Shown piece by piece: positions 1 to 7,165 of a stretch of 21,391 nucleotides of DNA. The notes under the pieces were generated by a model. That model was not told the DNA's origin and ran no database searches. It worked only from the letters and a program-made list of their open reading frames with translations. Each line of letters begins with the position of its first letter. Position 1 is the stretch's first letter. The stretch spans positions 1-21,391 of the forward strand of contig JAACDD010000170.1 of NCBI GenBank assembly GCA_009937085.1, read 5' to 3'. A program made the translations under genes and the position numbers. Source of the DNA: Bacteroidota bacterium. GTDB taxonomy: Bacteria > Bacteroidota > Bacteroidia > Flavobacteriales > Flavobacteriaceae.

Positions 1-85
1 GGAGAAATGGCAGAGTGGTCGAATGCGGCAGTCTTGAAAACTGTTGAGGGTCACACCTCCGGGGGTTCGAATCCCTCTTTCTCCG
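1..85 (+). tRNA. tRNA-Ser (anticodon UGA)
   Basis: A complete class II tRNA cloverleaf. The 7-bp acceptor stem pairs positions 1-7 with 78-84, and G85 is the discriminator base expected for serine. The anticodon arm is CAGT-CTTGAAA-ACTG with TGA at 35-37. A long variable arm follows (GAGGG/CCTC), as in serine tRNAs, and the T-arm contains GGTTCGAATCC. CCA is not encoded. The gene starts at the first base of the window, so its promoter is not visible. Confidence 0.97.
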
Positions 86-111
86 CAGACAAGCGATTAG
101 GGCTTGAAACG

Positions 112-149
112 AAAAACCATCAAGTTTACTTGTATGGTTTTTTTGTTTT
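112..149. terminator. Rho-independent terminator, probably bidirectional
   Basis: AAAAACCAT-CAAG pairs with CTTG-T-ATGGTTTTT around a TTTA loop, with one bulged T. A run of seven T follows on the plus strand, and the A-run on the left arm gives a T-run on the minus strand. It lies 27 nt after tRNA-Ser and about 40 nt after the stop of the leftward Rrf2 gene, so it could end both transcripts. I infer this from pairing by eye, with no folding energy calculated. Confidence 0.75.
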
Positions 150-190
150 AAGACATAGGCTTTTGCAAAATGCCCCTGGCCGCTTCATAA

Positions 191-604
191 TTAGTCTGAG
201 ATTAGTGATTTTATTGTTTTTCCATTCAATACTTCTAGGGTTCTGTCGCGTACTTGCTCAAAAACGCCTTTAACTTCACATTTGTCTTCATTACAATCGT
301 CACATGAACGATAATAATTTAAAGAAACGCATGGCAACATGGCAATGGGTCCGTCAATAATACGCATGATTTCCGTTAGGCTAATATCCTCCGCTGGTCG
401 TAAGAGTCTAAAGCCGCCATCTTTACCTCTCTTGCTCTCTAAAATGCGGTTATTCCGTAAATCGCGTAAAATAATTTCCAAAAACTTACGTGGAATATCC
501 TGTTCTTGTGCAATATCCGAAGTCATGACTGCCTTTGTACCATCGTCATTACGAGCGATATACGTTAAAGCTTTGATGGCGTATTTACACTTATTTGATA
601 TCAT
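191..604 (-). CDS. Rrf2-family transcriptional regulator, likely controlling the cys operon
   Basis: 137 aa, the usual Rrf2 length. Residues 1-65 form the winged helix-turn-helix (start MISNKCKYAIKALTYIA, then the recognition segment IPRKFLEIILRDLR and the wing KRGKDGGFRL). A cysteine cluster follows at C92, C101, C104 and C109. In relatives such as IscR, cysteines in this region bind an Fe-S cluster; the spacing here differs, so cluster binding is inference. The gene is divergent from the nine-gene sulfate-assimilation operon, and a perfect dyad at 638-652 lies between them. By analogy with CymR, another Rrf2 protein, it probably senses cysteine or sulfur status and represses the operon. The ATG at 604 is only 4 nt from a TAnnTTTG box, so the mRNA may be nearly leaderless. 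The family call is firm; the target is inferred from position. Confidence 0.92.
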   Translation of the reverse strand: MISNKCKYAIKALTYIARNDDGTKAVMTSDIAQEQDIPRKFLEIILRDLRNNRILESKRGKDGGFRLLRPAEDISLTEIMRIIDGPIAMLPCVSLNYYRSCDDCNEDKCEVKGVFEQVRDRTLEVLNGKTIKSLISD

Positions 605-608
605 GTAA

Positions 609-616
609 CAAATGTA
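609..616 (-). promoter_or_regulatory. -7 promoter box of the Rrf2 regulator gene
   Basis: On the minus strand the sequence reads TACATTTG, an exact match to the Bacteroidetes -7 consensus TAnnTTTG, followed by TTAC and the ATG at 604. I do not see a clear TTTG at -33, as might be expected for a regulated or weak promoter. The predicted transcription start falls within a few bases of the start codon. Confidence 0.6.
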
Positions 617-637
617 AAAAAATATAATCTATTAATC

Positions 638-652
638 CTATCTATTTGATAG
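638..652. promoter_or_regulatory. Probable Rrf2 operator (CTATC-N5-GATAG dyad)
   Basis: A perfect inverted repeat: CTATC at 638-642, spacer TATTT, GATAG at 648-652. It sits between the divergent Rrf2 gene and the cys operon, 7 nt upstream of the operon's TATATTTG box, so it covers the -33 region of the operon promoter. Weaker AT-rich similarity (TCTATTAATC) lies just to the left. Function as the Rrf2 binding site is inferred from symmetry and position. Confidence 0.55.
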
Positions 653-659
653 TATTTAT

Positions 660-667
660 TATATTTG
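660..667 (+). promoter_or_regulatory. -7 promoter box of the sulfate-assimilation operon
   Basis: TATATTTG matches TAnnTTTG exactly and lies 17 nt upstream of the ATG at 685. The only upstream TTTG (645-648) is 11 nt away instead of about 19. It lies inside the dyad, so the -33 contact may be weak or replaced by regulator binding. Confidence 0.55.
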
Positions 668-684
668 TCCAGTATTTAACAAAC

Positions 685-939
685 ATGATAGTAGATCAAT
701 TTATAATATCGTCTAAAAAGGAAAAACGTACTGATCAGCAGGAACGTTTTTCGCGTTCGCTGTTAAAGTCGGTGAGTTGGAGGATTATTGGAACTATCGA
801 CACCATTATTATTTCATACCTCATTACTGGAAAATTGGCATTTGCGCTTTCGATTGGTGGTATCGAATTAGTAACCAAAATGATTTTATACGTCGCTCAC
901 GAACGCGTTTGGAACAAGATTAAATGGGGAAGAAAATGA
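685..939 (+). CDS. DUF2061 small membrane protein, first gene of the cys operon
   Basis: 84 aa from the first ATG, MIVDQFIISS. An upstream in-frame TTG at 646 would put the promoter box inside the gene, so I reject it. A basic, soluble N-terminus (KKEKR...RFSRSLLKSVSWR) precedes hydrophobic stretches: about 36-50 (IIGTIDTIIISYLIT), then KLAFALSIGGIELVTKMILY. The tail is HERVWNKIKWG. The SVSWR, GTIDT and HERVW motifs are characteristic of DUF2061, a family of unknown function. The stop overlaps the cysH start as ATGA, so the two genes are translationally coupled. The position suggests a role tied to sulfur assimilation at the inner membrane, for example with an anion transporter, but nothing in the sequence proves this. 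Confidence 0.85.
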   Translation: MIVDQFIISSKKEKRTDQQERFSRSLLKSVSWRIIGTIDTIIISYLITGKLAFALSIGGIELVTKMILYVAHERVWNKIKWGRK

Positions 940-1646
940 GTGTATTGATCGCAAAAGAATTGAACGAAAAACTAAGCGCAACACCCTCTTTAACTGCGCT
1001 TTTTGATTTTCTACTCGAACAGAACTTAGGGAATATTACATTTTCTACCTCACTGGGTCAAGAAGATCAAGTTATTACGCATCATATTGCGACACAAAAA
1101 CTACCTATTGAAATTTTCACGCTAGACACAGGTCGTCTTTTTCAAGAAACCTATGATGTTCTTGATGTAACGCAACGCAAGTTTAAAACGCGTATCAATG
1201 TGTTTGCACCCAATACAAATTCGGTAGAAAACTTAGTGGCTTCAAAAGGTCCTAATAGCTTTTACAACTCTGTTGATAACAGAAAAGAATGCTGTAACAT
1301 TCGAAAAATAGAACCCTTAAAGCGTGCGTTAGCAAACCAAAATGTTTGGATTACAGGTTTGCGTAAAAGTCAATCGCAAAACCGCTCAGACTTGGATTTT
1401 TTCAGTTATGACGCGTCTTTTGGGATTTTAAAATTCAATCCGCTATTGCACTGGTCGTTGGAAGATGTAACCGAATATTTGGACACACACAACGTACCAC
1501 AAAACAAATTACACAACAAAGGCTATGTCAGCATTGGTTGTGCCCCCTGTACACGAGCTATCGAGCCTGGAGAAGACATACGCGCAGGTCGCTGGTGGTG
1601 GGAAACAAGTAAAAAAGAATGTGGACTACATACAATTAAATCATGA
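936..1646 (+). CDS. cysH: Assimilatory adenylylsulfate (APS) reductase
   Basis: 236 aa. Reduces activated sulfate to sulfite and AMP using thioredoxin or glutathione thiols. The PAPS-reductase fold shows STSLGQEDQVITH and TLDTGRLFQETY near the N-terminus. The cysteine pairs C119-C120 (KECCNIRK) and C202-C205 (GCAPC) are the [4Fe-4S] ligands that mark APS-type reductases; E. coli PAPS reductase lacks them. The catalytic cysteine is C229 in KECGLH. APS specificity also fits the absence of an APS kinase gene here. I chose the ATG at 936, which overlaps the preceding stop as ATGA; an ATG at 924 would add only MGKK. The stop overlaps cysD by 4 nt. Confidence 0.96.
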   Translation: MSVLIAKELNEKLSATPSLTALFDFLLEQNLGNITFSTSLGQEDQVITHHIATQKLPIEIFTLDTGRLFQETYDVLDVTQRKFKTRINVFAPNTNSVENLVASKGPNSFYNSVDNRKECCNIRKIEPLKRALANQNVWITGLRKSQSQNRSDLDFFSYDASFGILKFNPLLHWSLEDVTEYLDTHNVPQNKLHNKGYVSIGCAPCTRAIEPGEDIRAGRWWWETSKKECGLHTIKS

Positions 1647-2533
1647 GTATCCTTAAACAATTAGAAGAAGAATCCATTTACATCATCCGAGAAGTAGCAG
1701 GACAATTTAACAATCCGTGTTTGCTTTTTTCGGGAGGAAAAGATTCCATTACCCTATTGCACTTGGCACAAAAAGCATTTGCGCCAGCAAGCATCCCATT
1801 TCCGTTAGTACATATAGATACTGGGCATAATTTTCCAGAAACTATTGAACTACGCGATAAGCTTGTCGCTGAGCATGGACTCCGCCTTATCGTTGGAAGT
1901 GTACAAGACGATATCGATGCAGGAAACGTAGTTGAAGAAAAAGGGAGACACGCAAGCCGTAATAGTTTGCAAACCACTACCCTATTAAGTACTATTGAAA
2001 AACACAAGTTTGACGCATGTATGGGAGGTGCACGTCGCGATGAAGAAAAAGCGCGTGCCAAAGAACGTGTGTTTTCAGTTCGTGATGATTTTGGACAATG
2101 GAATGAAAAATTACAACGTCCAGAATTGTTTGACATGCTTAACGGCATGATTAACAACGGCGAAAACGTTCGTGTATTTCCCATAAGCAATTGGACAGAA
2201 TTAGACGTTTGGCATTACATCCGTCAAGAAAAACTTGAAATCCCATCTATCTATTACGCACATGAACGCGAAGTGTTTATGCGTGATAATCAATGGATGC
2301 CCGTATCGGATTATGTAAACGTGGAAGAAAACGACGAACGCAAACATACTTCAGTACGTTTTCGCACAGTTGGAGACATGAGCTGTACTGCAGCCGTGCT
2401 TTCCGAAGCAACAGAACTCGATACGATTATTAATGAAATTGGAGGCTCTAATTTTTCAGAACGTGGTGCACGTATGGATGACAAACGTTCAGAAGGAGCA
2501 ATGGAAGAACGCAAAAAAGTAGGATATTTTTAA
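1643..2533 (+). CDS. cysD: Sulfate adenylyltransferase subunit 2 (small subunit)
   Basis: 296 aa, close to the usual ~300. This catalytic subunit forms APS from ATP and sulfate, driven by GTP hydrolysis in CysN. The PP-loop ATP-binding motif SGGKDS is at residues 30-35. Further family signatures are HIDTGHNFPE, GGARRDEEKARAKER, FPISNWTELDVWHYI and the C-terminal RFRTVGDMSCTAAV and ERGARMDDK. The start overlaps the cysH stop by 4 nt and the stop is 1 nt from the cysN start, as expected for a 1:1 heterodimer made from one mRNA. Nothing is missing. Confidence 0.97.
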   Translation: MSILKQLEEESIYIIREVAGQFNNPCLLFSGGKDSITLLHLAQKAFAPASIPFPLVHIDTGHNFPETIELRDKLVAEHGLRLIVGSVQDDIDAGNVVEEKGRHASRNSLQTTTLLSTIEKHKFDACMGGARRDEEKARAKERVFSVRDDFGQWNEKLQRPELFDMLNGMINNGENVRVFPISNWTELDVWHYIRQEKLEIPSIYYAHEREVFMRDNQWMPVSDYVNVEENDERKHTSVRFRTVGDMSCTAAVLSEATELDTIINEIGGSNFSERGARMDDKRSEGAMEERKKVGYF

Positions 2534-2534
2534 T

Positions 2535-3782
2535 ATGGAACTCATTAAAATTGCCACCGCAGGAAGCGTAGATGACGGAAAAAGCACCTTAATTGGTAGA
2601 CTTCTTTACGAGACTGGGGCATTAAAAACAGATCAAATTCAGCACATTGAAGAAAAAAGTGCTGCACGCGGTTTTGGATATTTAGACTTGTCCTTAGCCA
2701 CTGACGGCTTGCTAACAGAACGTGAGCAAGGCATCACTATTGACGTATCACACATCTTTTTCTCTACACCAAAAAGAAGATTCATTATTGCTGATTCTCC
2801 TGGTCATGTAGAATATACAAGAAACATGGTAACAGGTACCTCAACGGCGCAAGCAAGCATCATTCTTTTAGATGCTAGAAAAGGAGTTATTGAGCAAACC
2901 AAACGTCACTTTTTTATCACCCAACTTTTGGGTATTAAGCAAATCATATTTGCTGTCAATAAAATGGATTTGGTAGATTACAGTCAGGATGTTTTTGAGA
3001 ATATAAAAACAACGCTTGAAAGTCTTGTCGACAAACACGGACAAGAGGGTGTAACCTATCACTACACACCTGTATCGGCTTTGTATAACGAAAATGTCGT
3101 GAGTACTTCTGAAAAATTAAATTGGCATAAAGGCGAACCGCTTCTCAGTTTAATTGAAACGATTCCTTTGGAAAGCAACCAAGCAAATGACGGTGCCTTT
3201 CAAATTCAATATGTAATTCGTCCAAAACGTGAAGAATTACACGATTATCGTGGCTTTGCGGGAAATGTCCGTTCAGGAAGTTTTGCTGTTGGCGATGCAA
3301 TTAACATTCATCCGTCAGGAAGAAAAAGCATCATCAAACGCATTGAAAAGTATGGAGAAAGTACAGGAAGAATCTCAGCAGGAGAAAACGGTACCATACT
3401 TTTAGTTGATGAAATTGATGCCTCTAGAGGTGATAGCATCCTCAACGAAAAAGCGAATGTCAATAGCGGGAAAAATTTAAGCGCAACGTTTTGCTGGATG
3501 CAAGACACGCCATTAACTCCTGGTAACAAATATTGGTTGCAGCAAGGTATCCAACGTAGTTTGGTAAAGGTGCAACATGTACGTTCTAAAATTGATTTAG
3601 AAGCACTAGAAAACCGTCAAGCAAATCAACTAGAGCTCAATGATATTGGCAAAGGTGGATTGGCACTGGCGCAACCCATTACCACAAAATCTTATAAAGA
3701 CAACCCTGCATTAGGTGCATTTATTTTAATCGATCCAAACACATTCAACACCGCAGGTGTTGGATTTATAGAAACCACATGA
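2535..3782 (+). CDS. cysN: Sulfate adenylyltransferase subunit 1 (GTPase subunit)
   Basis: 415 aa. A GTPase of the elongation-factor family that drives APS formation by CysD. The P-loop GSVDDGKST is at residues 10-18, switch II DSPGH at 87-91 and the guanine-specificity motif NKMD at 142-145. Beta-barrel domains 2 and 3 follow (QYVIRPKREELHDYRGFAGNV, RSLVKVQHV). The protein is shorter than E. coli CysN and far shorter than CysNC fusions. It has no APS-kinase domain at the C-terminus, which agrees with direct APS reduction by the neighbouring CysH. It overlaps the next gene by 4 nt (ATGA). Confidence 0.97.
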   Translation: MELIKIATAGSVDDGKSTLIGRLLYETGALKTDQIQHIEEKSAARGFGYLDLSLATDGLLTEREQGITIDVSHIFFSTPKRRFIIADSPGHVEYTRNMVTGTSTAQASIILLDARKGVIEQTKRHFFITQLLGIKQIIFAVNKMDLVDYSQDVFENIKTTLESLVDKHGQEGVTYHYTPVSALYNENVVSTSEKLNWHKGEPLLSLIETIPLESNQANDGAFQIQYVIRPKREELHDYRGFAGNVRSGSFAVGDAINIHPSGRKSIIKRIEKYGESTGRISAGENGTILLVDEIDASRGDSILNEKANVNSGKNLSATFCWMQDTPLTPGNKYWLQQGIQRSLVKVQHVRSKIDLEALENRQANQLELNDIGKGGLALAQPITTKSYKDNPALGAFILIDPNTFNTAGVGFIETT

Positions 3783-5851
3783 AAAGTTTTAGAACCGAAA
3801 TAGAAGACCCCATTGTTGAATACGATATCCTTGACTTAGAACGCAAAATATTTGCGTTTAAGGAAGGGAAAATGGACGAAGAGAAGTTCCGAAGCCTTCG
3901 TTTAGCACGAGGTGTTTACGGACAGCGCCAGCAAGGTGTGCAAATGGTGCGCATTAAAATTCCTTATGGGAAATGTTCAGCAAAACAATTGCGTAGAATT
4001 GCTCAGGTTTCAGACGAATACTCTAACGGTAACTTACACATTACCACACGTCAAGACATTCAAATTCACTACGTGTCGTTAGATAGAACTCCTGAACTTT
4101 GGGCAGAATTAGAACAAGACGATATTACCTTGCGAGAGGCTTGTGGAAATACCATTCGCAACGTAACCGCATCGGCTATGTCGGGTGTTGACCCCAATGA
4201 GCCATTTGATGTAACGCCTTATGCAAAAGCCTTTTTTGAATATTTCTTGCGCAATCCCATTTGCCAAGATATGGGGCGAAAAATTAAAATCGCTTTTTCT
4301 AGTTCAGCTAATGATGACGCGATAACATTTACGCATGACATCGGATTTATACCTGCTGTACAAAATGGTACACGTGGATTCAAAATGCTTGTTGGCGGTG
4401 GTATTGGTGCGCAACCAAGAGTTGCTGATGTCATTCAAGAGTTTATTTCAGTTGAGGAGTTTATTCCGTTCACTGAAGCTGTTGTACGCGTTTTTGACCA
4501 ATACGGAGAACGTAATCGCCGGAACAAAGCGCGCATGAAGTTCTTAATCAAAGAGCAAGGTTTTGAAGCCTTTAACAATCGTGTGCAAGAAGTTTACAAG
4601 GCTATTTTTCCAAAAACAATTGAGGTTGTTCCAACGGAAAACACAACAGTAAACACAGCCAATTTTGACGCTGACAAAGCTGTAGATATTCATTTTGCAA
4701 AATGGAAAGAAATCAATGTGTTCCCACAAAAGCAAGATGGATTTATAGCTGTTGGAATTGCTATTGATCGTGGTGATATTTCATCTGACAAAGCTCGTGC
4801 ACTAGCCGAAGTTGTTGATTCATTTTGCGGCGACGACTTACGCTTCACCATTGGACAAAGTATACTGTTAAGAGGAATTAAAGAAGCTAACCTGCCTGCA
4901 CTTTACCAAGCCCTTCAGGAATTAGACTTAGCAAAAGCAGGGTATCACAAAATCAACGATATTGTAGCTTGCCCAGGAACAGATACGTGTAATTTAGGAA
5001 TTGCAAGTAGCATGGGGTTAGCTGAAGAATTACAACGTGTTATTGAAGAAGAATATCCATCAATAATCTCAAAACACGACCTAAACATTAAAATTAGTGG
5101 GTGTATGAATGCCTGTGGGCAACATGCCATTGCTGATATTGGTTTTCAAGGAATGACAGTAAAAGCGAATGGAAATATTGCTCCGGCTACACAAGTATTG
5201 TTGGGTGGAGGCATATTAGGAAATGGCGAAGGGAGATATGCCGACAAAGCATTGAAAGTTCCTGCTAAGCGCACTCCTCAAGTGCTGCGTTGGTTATTGG
5301 AAGATTTTGACACAAATGCACAGTCAGAAGAATCGTTTTTACAGTATTATCTGAGAAAAGAAACAGATTACTTCTACCAAAACCTAAAAGGCTATGCCGA
5401 CACGACTACGCTCACCGATTTGGATTTTGTAGATTGGGGGAATGAGGAAATGTACAAAAAAGCCATTGGCGTAGGTGAATGTGCGGGGGTGACAATTGAC
5501 CTCGTTCAAACCTTATTGTTTGATGCAGAAGAACATGTTGAAAAAGCAAAAACTACTTTGGATAAGAAAGAATGGGCAAACAGTATTTATTACAGTTATG
5601 CTGGAAGAATTAGAGCAGCAAAAGCGCTACTTACAACGCGTTCTGCTAAAATCAATTCACACCACTCTATTATTGATGCTTTTGAAACGCATTTCCCAAC
5701 GTATCATAGCATAGATAAAATATCTTTTGGCGAAGTAACAAGACTATTAAATACGAATTCCCCAAACGAAGCATTTGCTAATAGCTACTACAACGAAGCA
5801 TTGCACGTAATGGACTGGATAAAAGAATTTAGACATGCACAACAAAATTAG
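3779..5851 (+). CDS. Ferredoxin-type sulfite reductase hemoprotein with C-terminal HEPN domain
   Basis: 690 aa, against roughly 550-570 for ordinary sulfite reductase hemoproteins. Residues 1-560 carry two ferredoxin-like half domains (LRLARGVYGQRQQGVQMVR; NGNLHITTRQDIQIHYV). The siroheme/[4Fe-4S] ligands are C398 and C404 (CPGTDTC) and C442 and C446 (CMNAC). It reduces sulfite to sulfide with six electrons; a nitrite reductase is the family alternative, but the operon favours sulfite. Residues about 572-686 form an all-helical segment (FDAEEHVEKAKTTL, SIYYSYAGRIRAAKALL, INSHHSIIDAFETHF) that looks like a HEPN domain, with R621 and H628 in an R-x6-H arrangement. No flavoprotein subunit (CysJ) is present; the ferredoxin and its reductase at the operon end are the likely electron source. 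The start overlaps cysN by 4 nt and the end overlaps cobA by 17 nt. Confidence 0.93.
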   Translation: MKSFRTEIEDPIVEYDILDLERKIFAFKEGKMDEEKFRSLRLARGVYGQRQQGVQMVRIKIPYGKCSAKQLRRIAQVSDEYSNGNLHITTRQDIQIHYVSLDRTPELWAELEQDDITLREACGNTIRNVTASAMSGVDPNEPFDVTPYAKAFFEYFLRNPICQDMGRKIKIAFSSSANDDAITFTHDIGFIPAVQNGTRGFKMLVGGGIGAQPRVADVIQEFISVEEFIPFTEAVVRVFDQYGERNRRNKARMKFLIKEQGFEAFNNRVQEVYKAIFPKTIEVVPTENTTVNTANFDADKAVDIHFAKWKEINVFPQKQDGFIAVGIAIDRGDISSDKARALAEVVDSFCGDDLRFTIGQSILLRGIKEANLPALYQALQELDLAKAGYHKINDIVACPGTDTCNLGIASSMGLAEELQRVIEEEYPSIISKHDLNIKISGCMNACGQHAIADIGFQGMTVKANGNIAPATQVLLGGGILGNGEGRYADKALKVPAKRTPQVLRWLLEDFDTNAQSEESFLQYYLRKETDYFYQNLKGYADTTTLTDLDFVDWGNEEMYKKAIGVGECAGVTIDLVQTLLFDAEEHVEKAKTTLDKKEWANSIYYSYAGRIRAAKALLTTRSAKINSHHSIIDAFETHFPTYHSIDKISFGEVTRLLNTNSPNEAFANSYYNEALHVMDWIKEFRHAQQN

Positions 5852-6596
5852 CGGAAGCCTTACTATTGTTGGTGCAGGTCCTGGGGATCCAGAGCTGATC
5901 ACACTAAAAGCCATTCGTGCTGTTGAGCAAGCGGATGTTATTTTATATGACGCATTAGTAAACCCTGTTATATTGACGCACAACACCTTGGGCAAGCATT
6001 ATTTTGTAGGAAAGCGAAAAGGAGAACATTCATTTAAGCAATCCGAGATAAACACCATGCTTGTAGATTTTGTTCTTGAAGGAAAAAATGTGGTTCGTCT
6101 TAAGGGCGGCGATGTATCCGTATTTGCGCGAGCTGCGGAAGAAATCACACATGCAGAACGCTTTGGTATTTCGGCGAAACTCATTCCTGGAATTTCATCT
6201 TTCACAGGAATTGCTGCAGCACACCGTATTCCACTAACCAAACGTTGTATGTATGAAAGCATTTGGATTACAACAGGATATACTTGCGATGGAAAACCTT
6301 CAGAAGATATTACACATGCAGCGCAATCATCAGCAACTGTGGTGATTCTTATGGGCATGACGCATCTTGAAGAAATCATATCTATATTCAAAAAATACAA
6401 GCCTGCTGATTACCCTGTTGGAATTGTTCAAAACGGTACACTACCAAACGAAAAATGGGTGACTGGAACACTTCATACTATTGTAAAACGTATTAAAAGT
6501 GAGGGAGTTAGCAATCCTGCCACTATATTTGTAGGATCTGCTGTGGAAGACAAAACAGCATTGTGGAATATTCAAAAGGAAATCCAACAAATATGA
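5835..6596 (+). CDS. cobA: Uroporphyrinogen-III C-methyltransferase (SUMT)
   Basis: 253 aa, typical of the single-domain enzyme. It methylates uroporphyrinogen III twice with S-adenosylmethionine to give precorrin-2, the siroheme precursor. Signatures are GAGPGDPE (13-20), the D-VILYDALV segment, RLKGGDV (88-94), PGISS (118-122) and GMTHLEEI. The start lies 17 nt inside the sulfite reductase gene, so expression is coupled to the enzyme that needs siroheme. In E. coli this activity is fused in CysG; here it is a separate protein, with the partner enzyme encoded next. Confidence 0.96.
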   Translation: MHNKISGSLTIVGAGPGDPELITLKAIRAVEQADVILYDALVNPVILTHNTLGKHYFVGKRKGEHSFKQSEINTMLVDFVLEGKNVVRLKGGDVSVFARAAEEITHAERFGISAKLIPGISSFTGIAAAHRIPLTKRCMYESIWITTGYTCDGKPSEDITHAAQSSATVVILMGMTHLEEIISIFKKYKPADYPVGIVQNGTLPNEKWVTGTLHTIVKRIKSEGVSNPATIFVGSAVEDKTALWNIQKEIQQI

Positions 6597-7165
6597 ATAC
6601 ACTCTACCCTATTTTTTTAAAAACAGAACAATTGCATGTCCTTGTTGTTGGGGGCGGATTTGTAGCATTGGAAAAACTAGAATTCCTATTTAAATCATCT
6701 CCGAATGCAAGAGTTACGCTTGTTAGCCCAATGGTGCGGGAAGAAACACAAGCGTTTATTGCAGACAAAAACGTCACGGTAATGAAGCGTTCTTTTCACA
6801 GAAAATTTTTAAGAGGGAAAAATATTGTAATCGCCACAACAGATGTGCCAAAAGTAAACGAACGCGTTTACAAACTATGTCGAAAAAGAAACACATTGGT
6901 CAATGTGGCTGACAATCCACCGCTATGTGATTTTTATATGGGTGGTATTGTTACAAAAGGAAATTTGAAAATCGCGATTTCAACAAACGGAAAATCTCCT
7001 ACTTTAGCAAAACGAATGCGTCAGTGGCTTGAAGGCTTTTTACCAGAAGAAACAGACGCACTTCTAGATAAACTATACGAATATCGAAACAGCTTAAAGG
7101 GTGATTTTGAGCAAAAAATAGTAGCTATGAATGCATTAACAGAAAAATTACTCGAAAAAAAATGA
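6593..7165 (+). CDS. Precorrin-2 dehydrogenase / sirohydrochlorin ferrochelatase (Met8/CysG N-terminal type)
   Basis: 190 aa. Oxidises precorrin-2 with NAD+ and inserts iron to finish siroheme. The Rossmann motif VVGGGFVA is at 18-25, followed by IATTDVPKVNERVY, NVADNPPLCDF and ISTNGKSPTLAKRMRQWLE. D107 in VADN aligns with the catalytic aspartate of CysG (Asp104 in the E. coli/Salmonella protein). The ATG at 6593 overlaps the cobA stop as ATGA, so I prefer it to the in-frame GTG at 6563. It ends in a 4-nt overlap with the ferredoxin reductase gene. Together with CobA it forms a two-protein version of CysG. Confidence 0.94.
   Translation: MNTLYPIFLKTEQLHVLVVGGGFVALEKLEFLFKSSPNARVTLVSPMVREETQAFIADKNVTVMKRSFHRKFLRGKNIVIATTDVPKVNERVYKLCRKRNTLVNVADNPPLCDFYMGGIVTKGNLKIAISTNGKSPTLAKRMRQWLEGFLPEETDALLDKLYEYRNSLKGDFEQKIVAMNALTEKLLEKK

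Noticed and set aside
646..684. TTG start for the DUF2061 gene, giving 97 aa
   Set aside because: The extension contains the operator dyad end and the -7 box. The ATG at 685 gives a sensible protein and leader.
1678..2190. Long antisense reading frame across cysD
   Set aside because: It is a Ser/Arg/Pro-rich shadow of a highly conserved gene, with no family resemblance and no promoter. The same holds for the frames at 339-608, 5999-6400 and 20307-20648.
3779..5851. Nitrite reductase instead of sulfite reductase
   Set aside because: The two share the siroheme fold, and motifs alone cannot separate them with certainty. The surrounding cysH-cysD-cysN and siroheme genes, and the lack of nitrate genes, favour sulfite.
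5496..5851. A toxin-antitoxin or defence system around the HEPN domain
   Set aside because: The HEPN-like segment is fused in frame to a biosynthetic enzyme, and no nucleotidyltransferase or antitoxin is nearby.
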